The notes below the pieces were generated by a model. The model searched no databases, had not been told where the DNA came from, and saw nothing but the letters and a program-made list of their open reading frames with translations. Below are positions 1 through 7,618 of a stretch of 11,612 bases of DNA, in pieces (within the stretch, counting starts at the first letter, position 1; every line of letters begins with the position of its first letter). Location of the stretch: positions 1,123-12,734 of the forward strand of contig DKPL01000065.1 of the NCBI GenBank assembly GCA_002471185.1. The letters are read 5' to 3'. A program made the translations under genes and the position numbers. The stretch is from Bacteroides sp. UBA7335. GTDB lineage: Bacteria > Bacteroidota > Bacteroidia > Bacteroidales > Bacteroidaceae.

Positions 1-1
1 T

Positions 2-271
2 GATTTCTATGAGCTTTCATTCTCTAATCTTTCAACCAATTTTGCTCCTACCTATTCCGAAGGTCCATGTGCTATAAAAGTTGGTGAGGATTGGTTAATC
101 TATTTTGATGTTTATCGTGAGGGGCGTTATGGTGCTGTGAAAACAAAAGATTTTCAGACTTTTACCCCTATCGACCATGAAATATCTATACCGCAAGGAC
201 ATAAGCACGGAACAATATTTAAAGTTCCTGAATCTACATTATTAAGAATGAAAGCTCATAGAAATCAATAA
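2..271 (+). CDS. C-terminal fragment of a GH43-like glycoside hydrolase
   Basis: This is the last 89 residues of a gene that begins upstream of the window; the frame is open from base 2 to the TAA at 269-271. The residues EGPCAIKVGEDWLIYFDVYR, followed by YGAVKTKDF and the phrase IPQGHKHGTIFKV, are typical of the last blade of the five-bladed beta-propeller of GH43-type enzymes, where a GP(x)xxK strand and a late HGT segment occur. GH43 members are mostly alpha-L-arabinofuranosidases, beta-xylosidases or galactosidases, and the substrate cannot be set from this piece. The catalytic residues lie in the missing part, so activity cannot be judged. The next gene starts 25 bases downstream on the same strand, which suggests one transcript with the GH140 and GH28 genes. 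A related propeller family such as GH117 or GH130 is less likely. Confidence 0.72.
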   Translation, partial: DFYELSFSNLSTNFAPTYSEGPCAIKVGEDWLIYFDVYREGRYGAVKTKDFQTFTPIDHEISIPQGHKHGTIFKVPESTLLRMKAHRNQ

Positions 272-296
272 TTTAATTAATCAATTCTATTCCGTT

Positions 297-1757
297 ATGA
301 AAACTAAATATTTATTCTTGCTGCTATTTGCTTTATTCCAAGGTGTTTTTTTGTTATCAATGGCTCAAAATAAAAAAGGAATAACGAAACCTTGGGAACA
401 TGGAAATTTGAAAGTAAGTGACGAACAGAGATATCTCGTTCATGAAGATGGTACTCCTTTTTTTTGGTTGGGCGATACAGGGTGGTTGCTTCCTAAACGT
501 CTTGATCAAGATGAGGCTGCTTACTACTTATCTCAAGCACACAATGCTGGTTATAATGTAGTGCAAGTACAAACGACTAATGCTGTGCCTACAATGAATG
601 TCTATGGTCAATATTCTTTTCCTGACGGCTTTAACTTTAAAGATATTGATAAGAAAGGTGTCTATGGCTACTGGGATCATATGGATTATATTATAAAAAG
701 AGCTGAACAACAAGGTATTTATGTTGGGATGGTGTGTGTATGGGGATCGGTGGTGCGCTCTGGACAAATGACGGTGGAGGATGCTAAAAAGTATGGAACT
801 TTCTTGGCAGAAAGATATAAAGATTCGCCTAATATTATTTGGATTATTGGTGGTGATACTTATGGAGACCGCAATCAAGATGTATGGGAGGCATTGGCAG
901 AGAGCATTCGTAAAATTGATAAAAACCACTTAATGACGTTTCATCCTTTTGGCCGAACATCAAGTGCTACTCATTTAAATGATAAAGCATGGATGGATTT
1001 TAATATGTATCAAAGCGGGCATCGTCGCTATGGACAAAAGAAAGGAGATGGGTCATATGCTATTGAAGGAAGCACCGAGGAAGACAATTGGAGGTATGTT
1101 GAAAATGCTTTTAAAATGACTCCTTTAAAACCGATATTGGATGCTGAACCTAGCTATGAGGGTATTCCACAGGGGTTACATAATCCTGCTGAGCCTCTAT
1201 GGACAGCAAACGATGTGCGTCGTTATGCTTATTGGTCGGTTTTTGCCGGATCTTGTGGACATACTTATGGACATAATAACATTATGCAATTTGCTAAACC
1301 TGGGACTGGTGGTGCATATGGAGCTGATACCGTAGAGAAACCTTGGTATATTGCATTGAAAGATGATGGCTTTAATCAAATGAAGTTTTTGAAAAACTTA
1401 ATCTTGACATTCCCATATACTGAGCGTATTCCTGATCAATCAGTAATTGCAGGGAGTAATGGTGAACGCTATGATAGAGTAATTGCAACTCGTGGTAATG
1501 ACTATTTATTAGTTTATAACTACACAAATAAACCAATGACTATTGATTTGACCAAAATTAGTGGAAGTAAAAAGAAAGCTTGGTGGTATAATCCTAAAAA
1601 TGGACAACTGACTTACATTGGCGAATTGAATAATGAAATAGTATCGATAGCTTATGATGGAGCTTATGGCAATGGAAACGATCAAGTTTTTATTGCATTT
1701 GATTCTTCTAAAAACTATATCGCTCTTGATTGTAAAACACTGCCTATTAATGAATAA
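297..1757 (+). CDS. GH140 apiosidase-like glycoside hydrolase, secreted
   Basis: Predicted exported enzyme of 486 residues. Residues 1-23 form a signal peptide with a long Leu/Phe core and a likely type I cut after SMA. Residues about 30-375 match the DUF4038 (TIM-barrel, GH140) domain, with the signatures FFWLGDTGW (56-63), PNIIWIIGGD (178-187) and LDAEPSYEG (281-289). Residues about 385-470 look like the beta-sandwich domain often named putative collagen-binding, ending in YLLVYNYTNKP and a late VFIAFD strand. In the characterised Bacteroides GH140, the enzyme cleaves the bond between apiose and galacturonic acid that anchors RG-II side chains. As I recall, its catalytic Asp and Glu carry the numbers 187 and 284, the same positions as D187 and E284 here, which suggests a full-length active homologue. 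No clear ribosome binding site precedes the ATG, which is usual in this phylum. Neighbouring GH43 and GH28 genes support a pectin role. The precise substrate is inferred. Confidence 0.85.
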   Translation: MKTKYLFLLLFALFQGVFLLSMAQNKKGITKPWEHGNLKVSDEQRYLVHEDGTPFFWLGDTGWLLPKRLDQDEAAYYLSQAHNAGYNVVQVQTTNAVPTMNVYGQYSFPDGFNFKDIDKKGVYGYWDHMDYIIKRAEQQGIYVGMVCVWGSVVRSGQMTVEDAKKYGTFLAERYKDSPNIIWIIGGDTYGDRNQDVWEALAESIRKIDKNHLMTFHPFGRTSSATHLNDKAWMDFNMYQSGHRRYGQKKGDGSYAIEGSTEEDNWRYVENAFKMTPLKPILDAEPSYEGIPQGLHNPAEPLWTANDVRRYAYWSVFAGSCGHTYGHNNIMQFAKPGTGGAYGADTVEKPWYIALKDDGFNQMKFLKNLILTFPYTERIPDQSVIAGSNGERYDRVIATRGNDYLLVYNYTNKPMTIDLTKISGSKKKAWWYNPKNGQLTYIGELNNEIVSIAYDGAYGNGNDQVFIAFDSSKNYIALDCKTLPINE

Positions 1758-1762
1758 TAGAA

Positions 1763-3163
1763 ATGATGATGCGAAATAATATTTTTCTGTTATTGCTGTT
1801 ATTATCTATAACTTGTATAGCTCAGAATTCTTCTTTGGCTTGGAATTCTACTTATAAGGAGATTGAAAAACGTATTCATTCTTCTAAGTTTCCTGATCGA
1901 GATTTTAATATTAAGACTTTTGGTGCAAAATGCAATGACTCACTCTTTTTAAACCATAAAGCTATAAATAAAGCAATCGCTCAATGTAGCAAAAAAGGAG
2001 GGGGAAGAGTTGTTGTTCCTGCTGGAACTTGGTATACGGGACCCATAATACTACAAAGTAGGGTCAATTTACACTTAGAGAAAGGGGCAGTTTTGTTATT
2101 CTCGAATGATGTAAAACTCTATCCGCTAGTTTTGACTCGTTGGGAAGGTTCGGATTGTTATAATTATCAGCCTTTAATTTATGCTCATGGGCAAACTGAT
2201 ATAGCAGTTACTGGTAACGGTGTGATTGACGGTGGGGCTACTTTTGCTGATTGGTGGTCGCATAAAAGTGAAATGCCCAACCAATGGAATAAATGGCTTG
2301 ATGCTCAAAAGGCCGGAAGAGAAACCTTAATGAAATGGAATGCGGATGGAGTGCCTGTAATTGAACGCAAATTAAATAATGGTTTGGGTTTACGTACTCA
2401 ACTGCTTCACTTTTATCAATGCCAAAATGTTTTAATAGAAGATCTTACATTTTTGCGCTCACCTTTTTGGGTGTTACACCCTTTTTTATGCACCAATGTG
2501 ACTATTCGAGGTGTTGAAGTAAACAGTAATGGTCCTAATAATGATGGCTGTGATCCGGAGTCGTGCAAAGATGTATTAATAGAAAATTGTATATTTAATA
2601 CTGGAGATGACTGCATAGCACTTAAATCGGGCAGAAACGCTGATGGACGTTTGTGGAACACTCCTTGTGAGAATGTTATTGTTCGCAACTGCAAAATGAA
2701 AAACGGACATGGTGGATTGGTCATAGGTAGTGAGATATCAGGTGGTGCTAGAAATATTTTTGTAGAAGATTGTGAAATGGATAGTCCTTTACTTGATAGA
2801 GTTATTCGTATTAAGACCAATACGTGTAGAGGTGGAGTTATTGATGGGGTATATGTTCGTAATATTCAGGTCGGTGTTTGTAAAGAAGCAATCTTAAAAA
2901 TAAACTTATTATATTCACCTGATGAAGTTTGCAATCGTGGCTATGCTCCCATTGTGCGAAATGTCTATCTAGAAAAAATAACAAGTAATCAAAGTGACTA
3001 TGGAATTGTTCTTGTAGGATTGTCTGATCAGGAGAATATTTCGGATATCTATCTCACAAACTGTCAGTTTAACGATGTTAGTCAAGGTGGAAATTACTTT
3101 GCTGGAAAAATGAGAAATGTGGTATTAAAGAACGTAAATTACAGTGGAATTGTTTCTTTCTAA
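1763..3163 (+). CDS. GH28 polygalacturonase-family glycoside hydrolase, secreted
   Basis: Predicted exported right-handed beta-helix enzyme of 466 residues. The first 20 residues form a signal peptide with a poly-Leu core and a likely cut before QN; a Cys at 18 is not in a good lipobox, so type I export is preferred. Residues about 48-110 carry the FNIKTFGA and GGGRVVVPAGTWYTGPI start typical of pectin-acting beta-helices. All GH28 active-site motifs are present: NND (259-261), GDD (281-283), GHG (315-317) and RIK (349-351). These supply the three catalytic Asp (261, 282, 283), the His 316 and the Arg/Lys pair used for binding galacturonate. GH28 hydrolyses alpha-1,4 galacturonic acid linkages, in endo or exo mode or as rhamnogalacturonase; the mode is not readable here. 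It starts 5 bases after the GH140 stop codon with three consecutive ATG codons, so the start is uncertain by two residues. Confidence 0.9.
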   Translation: MMMRNNIFLLLLLLSITCIAQNSSLAWNSTYKEIEKRIHSSKFPDRDFNIKTFGAKCNDSLFLNHKAINKAIAQCSKKGGGRVVVPAGTWYTGPIILQSRVNLHLEKGAVLLFSNDVKLYPLVLTRWEGSDCYNYQPLIYAHGQTDIAVTGNGVIDGGATFADWWSHKSEMPNQWNKWLDAQKAGRETLMKWNADGVPVIERKLNNGLGLRTQLLHFYQCQNVLIEDLTFLRSPFWVLHPFLCTNVTIRGVEVNSNGPNNDGCDPESCKDVLIENCIFNTGDDCIALKSGRNADGRLWNTPCENVIVRNCKMKNGHGGLVIGSEISGGARNIFVEDCEMDSPLLDRVIRIKTNTCRGGVIDGVYVRNIQVGVCKEAILKINLLYSPDEVCNRGYAPIVRNVYLEKITSNQSDYGIVLVGLSDQENISDIYLTNCQFNDVSQGGNYFAGKMRNVVLKNVNYSGIVSF

Positions 3164-3195
3164 TCAAGATGCTCGTCATTTTTTGATAAGGTTGG

Positions 3196-3226
3196 TTTAC
3201 AGAGTCAATATTTTGCAGTAAATTTG
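3196..3226 (+). promoter_or_regulatory. Predicted Bacteroidetes-type promoter of hisS
   Basis: The sequence TAAATTTG at 3219-3226 fits the Bacteroidetes -7 element TAnnTTTG exactly. A TTTA at 3196-3199, 19 bases before it, is a weak match to the -33 TTTG element at accepted spacing. Transcription would start near 3232, about 24 bases before the hisS ATG. It gives hisS a promoter separate from the glycan genes upstream. Prediction from consensus only. Confidence 0.55.
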
Positions 3227-3255
3227 TGCTTTCAAAAATAATTAATTAGAAGATT

Positions 3256-4617
3256 ATGGCAGCAAAACCTAGTATCCCGAAAGGAACTCGTGACTTTTCG
3301 CCTGTAGAAATGGCGAAACGTAACTATATATTCAATACCATTCGCGATGTATATCATCTTTATGGATTTCAACAAATTGAAACTCCTGCTATGGAGATGC
3401 TTTCAACCTTAATGGGAAAATATGGTGACGAGGGTGATAAACTTCTTTTTAAAATTCAGAACTCGGGTGATTATTTTAATGGCATCACAGACGAGGAATT
3501 ACTTAGTCGTAATGCTGCAAAAATGGCAAGTAAATTTTGTGAAAAAGGTTTGCGTTATGACTTGACCGTTCCCTTTGCACGCTATGTTGTAATGCATCGT
3601 GATGAAATAACATTTCCTTTTAAACGTTATCAAATTCAGCCGGTATGGCGTGCAGATCGTCCTCAAAAAGGAAGATATCGTGAGTTTTACCAATGTGATG
3701 CTGACGTAGTAGGTAGCGATTCTCTTTTAAATGAAGTAGAGTTAATGCAAATTGTAGATACCGTTTTTAGCAAATTTGGTATACGTGTATCTATTAAGAT
3801 TAACAACCGTAAAATACTTTCGGGTATTGCCGAAATTATTGGTGAGGCCGATAAAATTGTAGACATCACTGTTGCTATTGACAAACTCGATAAAATAGGT
3901 TTGGAAAATGTAAATACTGAATTGAAAAATAAAGGTATTAGTGATGAGGCTATTGAAAAACTGCAACCTATTATTCTATTGAATGGAACCAATGCTGAAA
4001 AACTAGCAACTCTAAAAGATGTATTGTCTGCTTCTGAAGTAGGGCTTAAAGGGGTCGAAGAAAGTGAGTTTATATTGACTACTCTTGAAAGCATGGGCTT
4101 AAAAAATGAAATTGAACTCGATTTAACTTTGGCGCGTGGACTGAACTATTATACTGGAGCTATTTTTGAGGTAAAAGCCTTGGATGTACAAATTGGAAGT
4201 ATCACTGGAGGTGGCCGTTATGATAATCTAACAGGTGTGTTTGGTATGTCAGGTGTATCTGGGGTAGGTATCTCTTTTGGTGCCGATCGCATTTTTGATG
4301 TATTAAACCAATTGGATTTATATCCAAAAGAAGCAGTAAATACAACCAAACTATTATTTGTTAATTTTGGTGACAAAGAGGCTGCGTTTGCTTTGAGTTT
4401 ATTAAGTAAAGTACGTACAGAAGGTATTAGTGCAGAGATATTTCCAGATTCATCTAAAATGAAAAAACAGATGAGTTATGCTAATGCTAAGCAAATACCA
4501 TTTGTGGCAATCATTGGTGAAAACGAATTAGCCGAAGGAAAAGTAATGCTAAAGAATATGGAAACCGGAGATCAGCAACTCGTTGACTGCAATGAACTGA
4601 TTGAGAAAATTAAATAA
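3256..4617 (+). CDS. hisS: Histidyl-tRNA synthetase
   Basis: Cytoplasmic class II aminoacyl-tRNA synthetase of 453 residues that charges tRNA-His with histidine using ATP. Visible in order: the N-terminal KGTRDFSP (9-16), YDLTVPFAR (101-109), motif 2 with the arginine-rich loop and REFYQCD (about 124-148), the histidine-specific LARGLNYYTG (292-301), GGGRYDNL (318-325) and motif 3 GVGISFGADR (336-345). The C-terminal anticodon-binding domain covers about 365-453. The motifs YDLTVPFAR and RYREFYQCD look more like eukaryotic/archaeal-type HisRS than the common bacterial form, which has an RHERPQ-type loop; this is expected for Bacteroidetes. The length is normal and no key motif is missing. It has its own predicted promoter upstream and a strong terminator 13 bases after the stop. 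No functional link to either flanking cluster is seen. Confidence 0.98.
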   Translation: MAAKPSIPKGTRDFSPVEMAKRNYIFNTIRDVYHLYGFQQIETPAMEMLSTLMGKYGDEGDKLLFKIQNSGDYFNGITDEELLSRNAAKMASKFCEKGLRYDLTVPFARYVVMHRDEITFPFKRYQIQPVWRADRPQKGRYREFYQCDADVVGSDSLLNEVELMQIVDTVFSKFGIRVSIKINNRKILSGIAEIIGEADKIVDITVAIDKLDKIGLENVNTELKNKGISDEAIEKLQPIILLNGTNAEKLATLKDVLSASEVGLKGVEESEFILTTLESMGLKNEIELDLTLARGLNYYTGAIFEVKALDVQIGSITGGGRYDNLTGVFGMSGVSGVGISFGADRIFDVLNQLDLYPKEAVNTTKLLFVNFGDKEAAFALSLLSKVRTEGISAEIFPDSSKMKKQMSYANAKQIPFVAIIGENELAEGKVMLKNMETGDQQLVDCNELIEKIK

Positions 4618-4630
4618 TAAGTTATCTACT

Positions 4631-4679
4631 ATAAAAAATATCGCTGATAAGGAGCTTTCTTATCAGCGATATTTTTTAT
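4631..4679. terminator. Bidirectional intrinsic terminator between hisS and the hyd operon
   Basis: A perfect 21-bp inverted repeat (4631-4651 against 4659-4679) encloses a 7-base loop. The inner part of the stem, reading ATATCGCTGATAAG, holds the only G/C pairs; the outer part pairs a run of six A with a run of six T. The T run follows the stem on the + strand, and by symmetry also on the - strand, so it can end transcription of both convergent genes. The right arm covers the stop codon of the TPR gene (4676-4678). Confidence 0.92.
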
Positions 4680-6379
4680 GTCTGTTTTTTAAGATGAGAG
4701 ATACAAGCTTCTATCTCTTCGATTTTTGATTTATCGGATGAAGCATACTTTTTCTTTATTTTTAAGGCACTTCGCAAGTATGATAACGACTCTTTCTTTT
4801 TGGAGATAAGAAAGCTAGCAATCGCCATATGATAAAAAAGTTCTCCGATTTTTTCCTCATCTACAATTGATACTTTCTTCTCAATATTCATCACTTTATG
4901 ATAATAGAACAAAGCTTGTTCATACTTTTTTATTTCATTGCATAAGGAGGCTAAATTCTCATAAGCTAAAGCCGTTTCTTGATGATTTTTTCCAAATATT
5001 TTTTCTTTTATTTCTGCTGCAATTTTTAATACGATTAAAGCCTTAGCATAGTCTTTGCGGTAGAAATGGATAGAACCAATCGCTGTATAAAGATTAGCTA
5101 CAGTGGGATGATCTTTGCCTAAAGATGGTTCTACAGTACGTAAAGCTTTCAGATAATAATGGTATGCTTTTGGATAATTTTCTTTGTTTTCGTATACTGT
5201 ACCAATATTGTAAAAAGATATTCCAGTATCGTAATGATTAACTCCGAGACTCTTTTTTCGTGCCTTTAGGGCTTTTGTTAGATAGATAATTGCTTGATCA
5301 GTCTCTTCTATTTCATTATATACAAGTCCGATATTATTGTATGATGTAGCCACTTGAGGATGATTTGAAGCTAATAGCTTCAATCGAATTGCCAATGCTT
5401 GCTGATAGTAATTTAATGATTTAGGATAGTTATGTAAGCTTTGGTATAAACTACCCAAACAATGATAGCTTTCAGCTGTTTCAGTATTTTCTTTTCCATA
5501 GATATACTCGCGACAATTTAGCGACTTTTCATAGTAATATAGAGCCTGTTCATAATCATTTAAATACTCATATACTACTCCAATATTGTGATAGCATAAT
5601 GCTGTGTTTGAGTAATATTCTCCAAATATTTTCAAATTGACACATAAGGCTTTCTTGTAATAAATTAGAGCTTTAATATAGTTTCTTAAATTACAAAATA
5701 CTAACCCTATATTATTATAGCTCACAGCAGTATCCCCATGCTCTACTCCAAGAACCTTTTCACGAATAGTAAGAGCTTTATTAAAATGAGTCATGGCACT
5801 TTTTAAGTTACCCATTTCTTCATAAATTAACCCTAAGCTATTGCAGGTAGTTAAAGTGTCCGGATGAGTTTCACCTAGAATTTCCATTTGCATTTTATAT
5901 GCATGGCTTGCAAAACGAAGCGCTTTTTTATACTCCCCCATATGTTCGTACATATAGCTGAGGTTGTTTAGAACTTTTGCTAAATCAACATTTGTAGGAC
6001 CATAAGTTTTTTTATAAATAGTGATTGCTTTGTTATAGCAGTATAATGCATCATCGAACTGATTTAGACTATCATGTACTGAACCTTTATAATTATAAAT
6101 GGTGGCGGTGAGAAGATCGTTAGAACCATAACTTTCGATTGTCAAAGGAAGCAAAACCTTATATACGTTTAAAGCATCGTTATAGAAGGCATATTTATCT
6201 AGAAATCGACCAAAACTAATTAATATGCTTTGGTATAATTGATAATCCTTTTTTTTGTTAATTCTTTTGAGAGCTTGATTATAGGTGTGCTTGGCCTCTA
6301 TAATATTTTTCTCTATAGAACAGTTCTTATTTTCTAAAATTAATTCTATTTCTTTTTCAATTTCTCTTATTAACAGCAT
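4676..6379 (-). CDS. Tetratricopeptide repeat protein, kinesin-light-chain-like repeats, unknown function
   Basis: Predicted cytoplasmic protein of 567 residues with no signal peptide or membrane segment. After an N-terminal helical region (1-47) it consists almost wholly of about 12 tandem 42-residue TPR units (48-551), then a short helical tail. The unit pattern is roughly TAxxYxNIGxVYxxxxxYxxALxYYxKAL followed by a helix and a LGxxHP-type turn, the 42-residue form seen in kinesin light chains and many bacterial TPR_12 proteins. Such arrays bind peptides or partner proteins; no enzymatic domain is visible. The gene starts 21 bases after the hydF stop on the same strand with no terminator between them, so it is probably the last gene of the hydrogenase operon. 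That position does not prove a role in hydrogenase maturation. The units have diverged, and the frame is intact. Function is unknown. Confidence 0.85.
   Translation of the reverse strand: MLLIREIEKEIELILENKNCSIEKNIIEAKHTYNQALKRINKKKDYQLYQSILISFGRFLDKYAFYNDALNVYKVLLPLTIESYGSNDLLTATIYNYKGSVHDSLNQFDDALYCYNKAITIYKKTYGPTNVDLAKVLNNLSYMYEHMGEYKKALRFASHAYKMQMEILGETHPDTLTTCNSLGLIYEEMGNLKSAMTHFNKALTIREKVLGVEHGDTAVSYNNIGLVFCNLRNYIKALIYYKKALCVNLKIFGEYYSNTALCYHNIGVVYEYLNDYEQALYYYEKSLNCREYIYGKENTETAESYHCLGSLYQSLHNYPKSLNYYQQALAIRLKLLASNHPQVATSYNNIGLVYNEIEETDQAIIYLTKALKARKKSLGVNHYDTGISFYNIGTVYENKENYPKAYHYYLKALRTVEPSLGKDHPTVANLYTAIGSIHFYRKDYAKALIVLKIAAEIKEKIFGKNHQETALAYENLASLCNEIKKYEQALFYYHKVMNIEKKVSIVDEEKIGELFYHMAIASFLISKKKESLSYLRSALKIKKKYASSDKSKIEEIEACISHLKKQT
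4727..6238 (-). repeat. Twelve tandem 126-base (42-residue) TPR-coding units
   Basis: The protein repeats fall in exact 42-residue register from residue 48 to 551. Eleven units (residues 90-551) keep the period without gaps, and a more diverged one precedes them. The best-kept units are the central ones, which contain YNNIGLVY or a close variant. These are coding repeats inside the TPR gene and no sign of a mobile or satellite element. Confidence 0.8.
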
Positions 6380-6400
6380 TAAATTAAGATAGATTATTTA

Positions 6401-7588
6401 TTACCATTCAATTTTATCTAAAATTCCTCCTAACCATGCTAAAACTACTCCATAATTAGTCATTGGCACGTGTTGATGTTTGGCTTGATCTATTCGACTA
6501 AGTACGTATCTGCGATTGAACATACAAGCACCGCATTGTATGACTAGGTCATAACTTGATAAATTATGTGGGAAATCTCTTCCAGATACAATGTCTATAT
6601 GCAACTCGTTTCCAAAACGTTGACGAAGTAGGCGAGGAAGTTTATCGCGACCTATATCTTCACGTAGAGGTGCGTGGGTACAAGCCTCTGCTATTAAAAT
6701 ATGTGATTGCGAGGTTAAGGTGTTGAGTACTTTTGTGCTCGAAATATAGTATTCAATATCGCCTTTATAACCAGCAAAAAGAACAGAAAAAGAAGTTAGC
6801 ATACTTTCAGCTGGCTTTTGTTCGTAAACCGTTTTAAATACTTGTGAGTCGGTAATTATAAGTTTTGGTGAGCTAGATAATGCTTTCAACGTGGGCTGTA
6901 ACTGATCGGTTGTACAACTCATCACAATGCATTTTTTATCTAGCAATTCACGCAATGTTTGTACCTGTGGTAGTATAAGGCGTCCTTTGGGAGCTTGAAT
7001 ATCTTGTGGCATTACTAATAATACTACATCACCCATCGATACTAAATCTCCAGTGATGGAGTGATGTCCAAAGTCTTCTGGCAGTTTTTCAAGTATTGTT
7101 TGACGTAGTTGCTCTATTCCAGTTCGTTTGAGTGCGCTAACAATCAATGGTTTTATTCCAGTTTGATGCTCCACTTCAGTTGCTAAAATATTACTGTCAA
7201 CCAATATATCTTGTTTGTTTAAAAGTAAAATAACAGGAATATTTTTATCTTGAAGACGTTTTAACCACTCTTTCTCTAAGGTCATATCTTGTTGACAAAT
7301 TAGTAGTGCAACATCTGTACGCTCCATTGCCTTTAGTGTGCGTTCAACGCGTTGCATACCTAGCTCTCCCTCATCATCAAACCCTGGCGTATCAATAAAA
7401 AGACAAGCCCCCAATCCGTGAATTTCCATTGTTTTATTTACGGGATCAGTTGTTGTTCCTGGTGTGTCAGAAACAATAGCTACATCTTGTCCGGTAATGG
7501 CATTGATTAATGAAGATTTACCGCTATTTCTTCTTCCGAATATTGTGATATGTAAGCGGTTGGCATTGGGCGTTTCTGCTTGATTCAT
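6401..7588 (-). CDS. hydF: [FeFe] hydrogenase H-cluster maturation GTPase HydF
   Basis: Cytoplasmic GTPase and scaffold, 395 residues, that carries the 2Fe subcluster precursor and hands it to apo-HydA. The GTPase domain (about 10-170) has the P-loop GRRNSGKSS (18-26), DTPG (66-69), NKQD (124-127) and SAL (151-153). A dimerisation region (about 175-265) follows, then the cluster-binding domain (about 270-395) with CTH (303-305) and CGAC (352-355), giving the three Cys ligands C303, C352 and C355. The usual family motif is CxH...HCxxC; here Gln351 stands where that second His is common. Length is normal. It lies 30 bases after hydG and 21 bases before the TPR gene, all on the same strand. The ATG at 7588 places the P-loop at the usual distance from the N-terminus. 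A plain TrmE/Der-type GTPase is excluded by the cysteine-bearing C-terminal domain and the hydE/hydG neighbours. Confidence 0.96.
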   Translation of the reverse strand: MNQAETPNANRLHITIFGRRNSGKSSLINAITGQDVAIVSDTPGTTTDPVNKTMEIHGLGACLFIDTPGFDDEGELGMQRVERTLKAMERTDVALLICQQDMTLEKEWLKRLQDKNIPVILLLNKQDILVDSNILATEVEHQTGIKPLIVSALKRTGIEQLRQTILEKLPEDFGHHSITGDLVSMGDVVLLVMPQDIQAPKGRLILPQVQTLRELLDKKCIVMSCTTDQLQPTLKALSSSPKLIITDSQVFKTVYEQKPAESMLTSFSVLFAGYKGDIEYYISSTKVLNTLTSQSHILIAEACTHAPLREDIGRDKLPRLLRQRFGNELHIDIVSGRDFPHNLSSYDLVIQCGACMFNRRYVLSRIDQAKHQHVPMTNYGVVLAWLGGILDKIEW

Positions 7589-7618
7589 TGGAATAATGAT
7601 ATCTGTTTATTTTTTAAT

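Noticed and set aside
528..929. A 133-codon open frame on the - strand within the GH140 gene
   Set aside because: It lies wholly inside a gene with intact catalytic motifs, has no promoter or neighbour on that strand, and looks like a by-product of codon use.
3164..3200. A possible terminator after the GH28 gene with a run of six T at about 3179-3184
   Set aside because: Only a 3-bp stem can be drawn before the T run, too weak to call.
3687..4094. A 135-codon open frame on the - strand within hisS, rich in Ser/Ile
   Set aside because: Antisense to an essential conserved gene, with a composition expected of reverse-frame translation.
4727..6238. The TPR-coding repeats as a satellite or phase-variable repeat tract
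   Set aside because: The units are diverged at DNA level and only the protein pattern repeats, so slippage or recombination between units is unlikely to be frequent.
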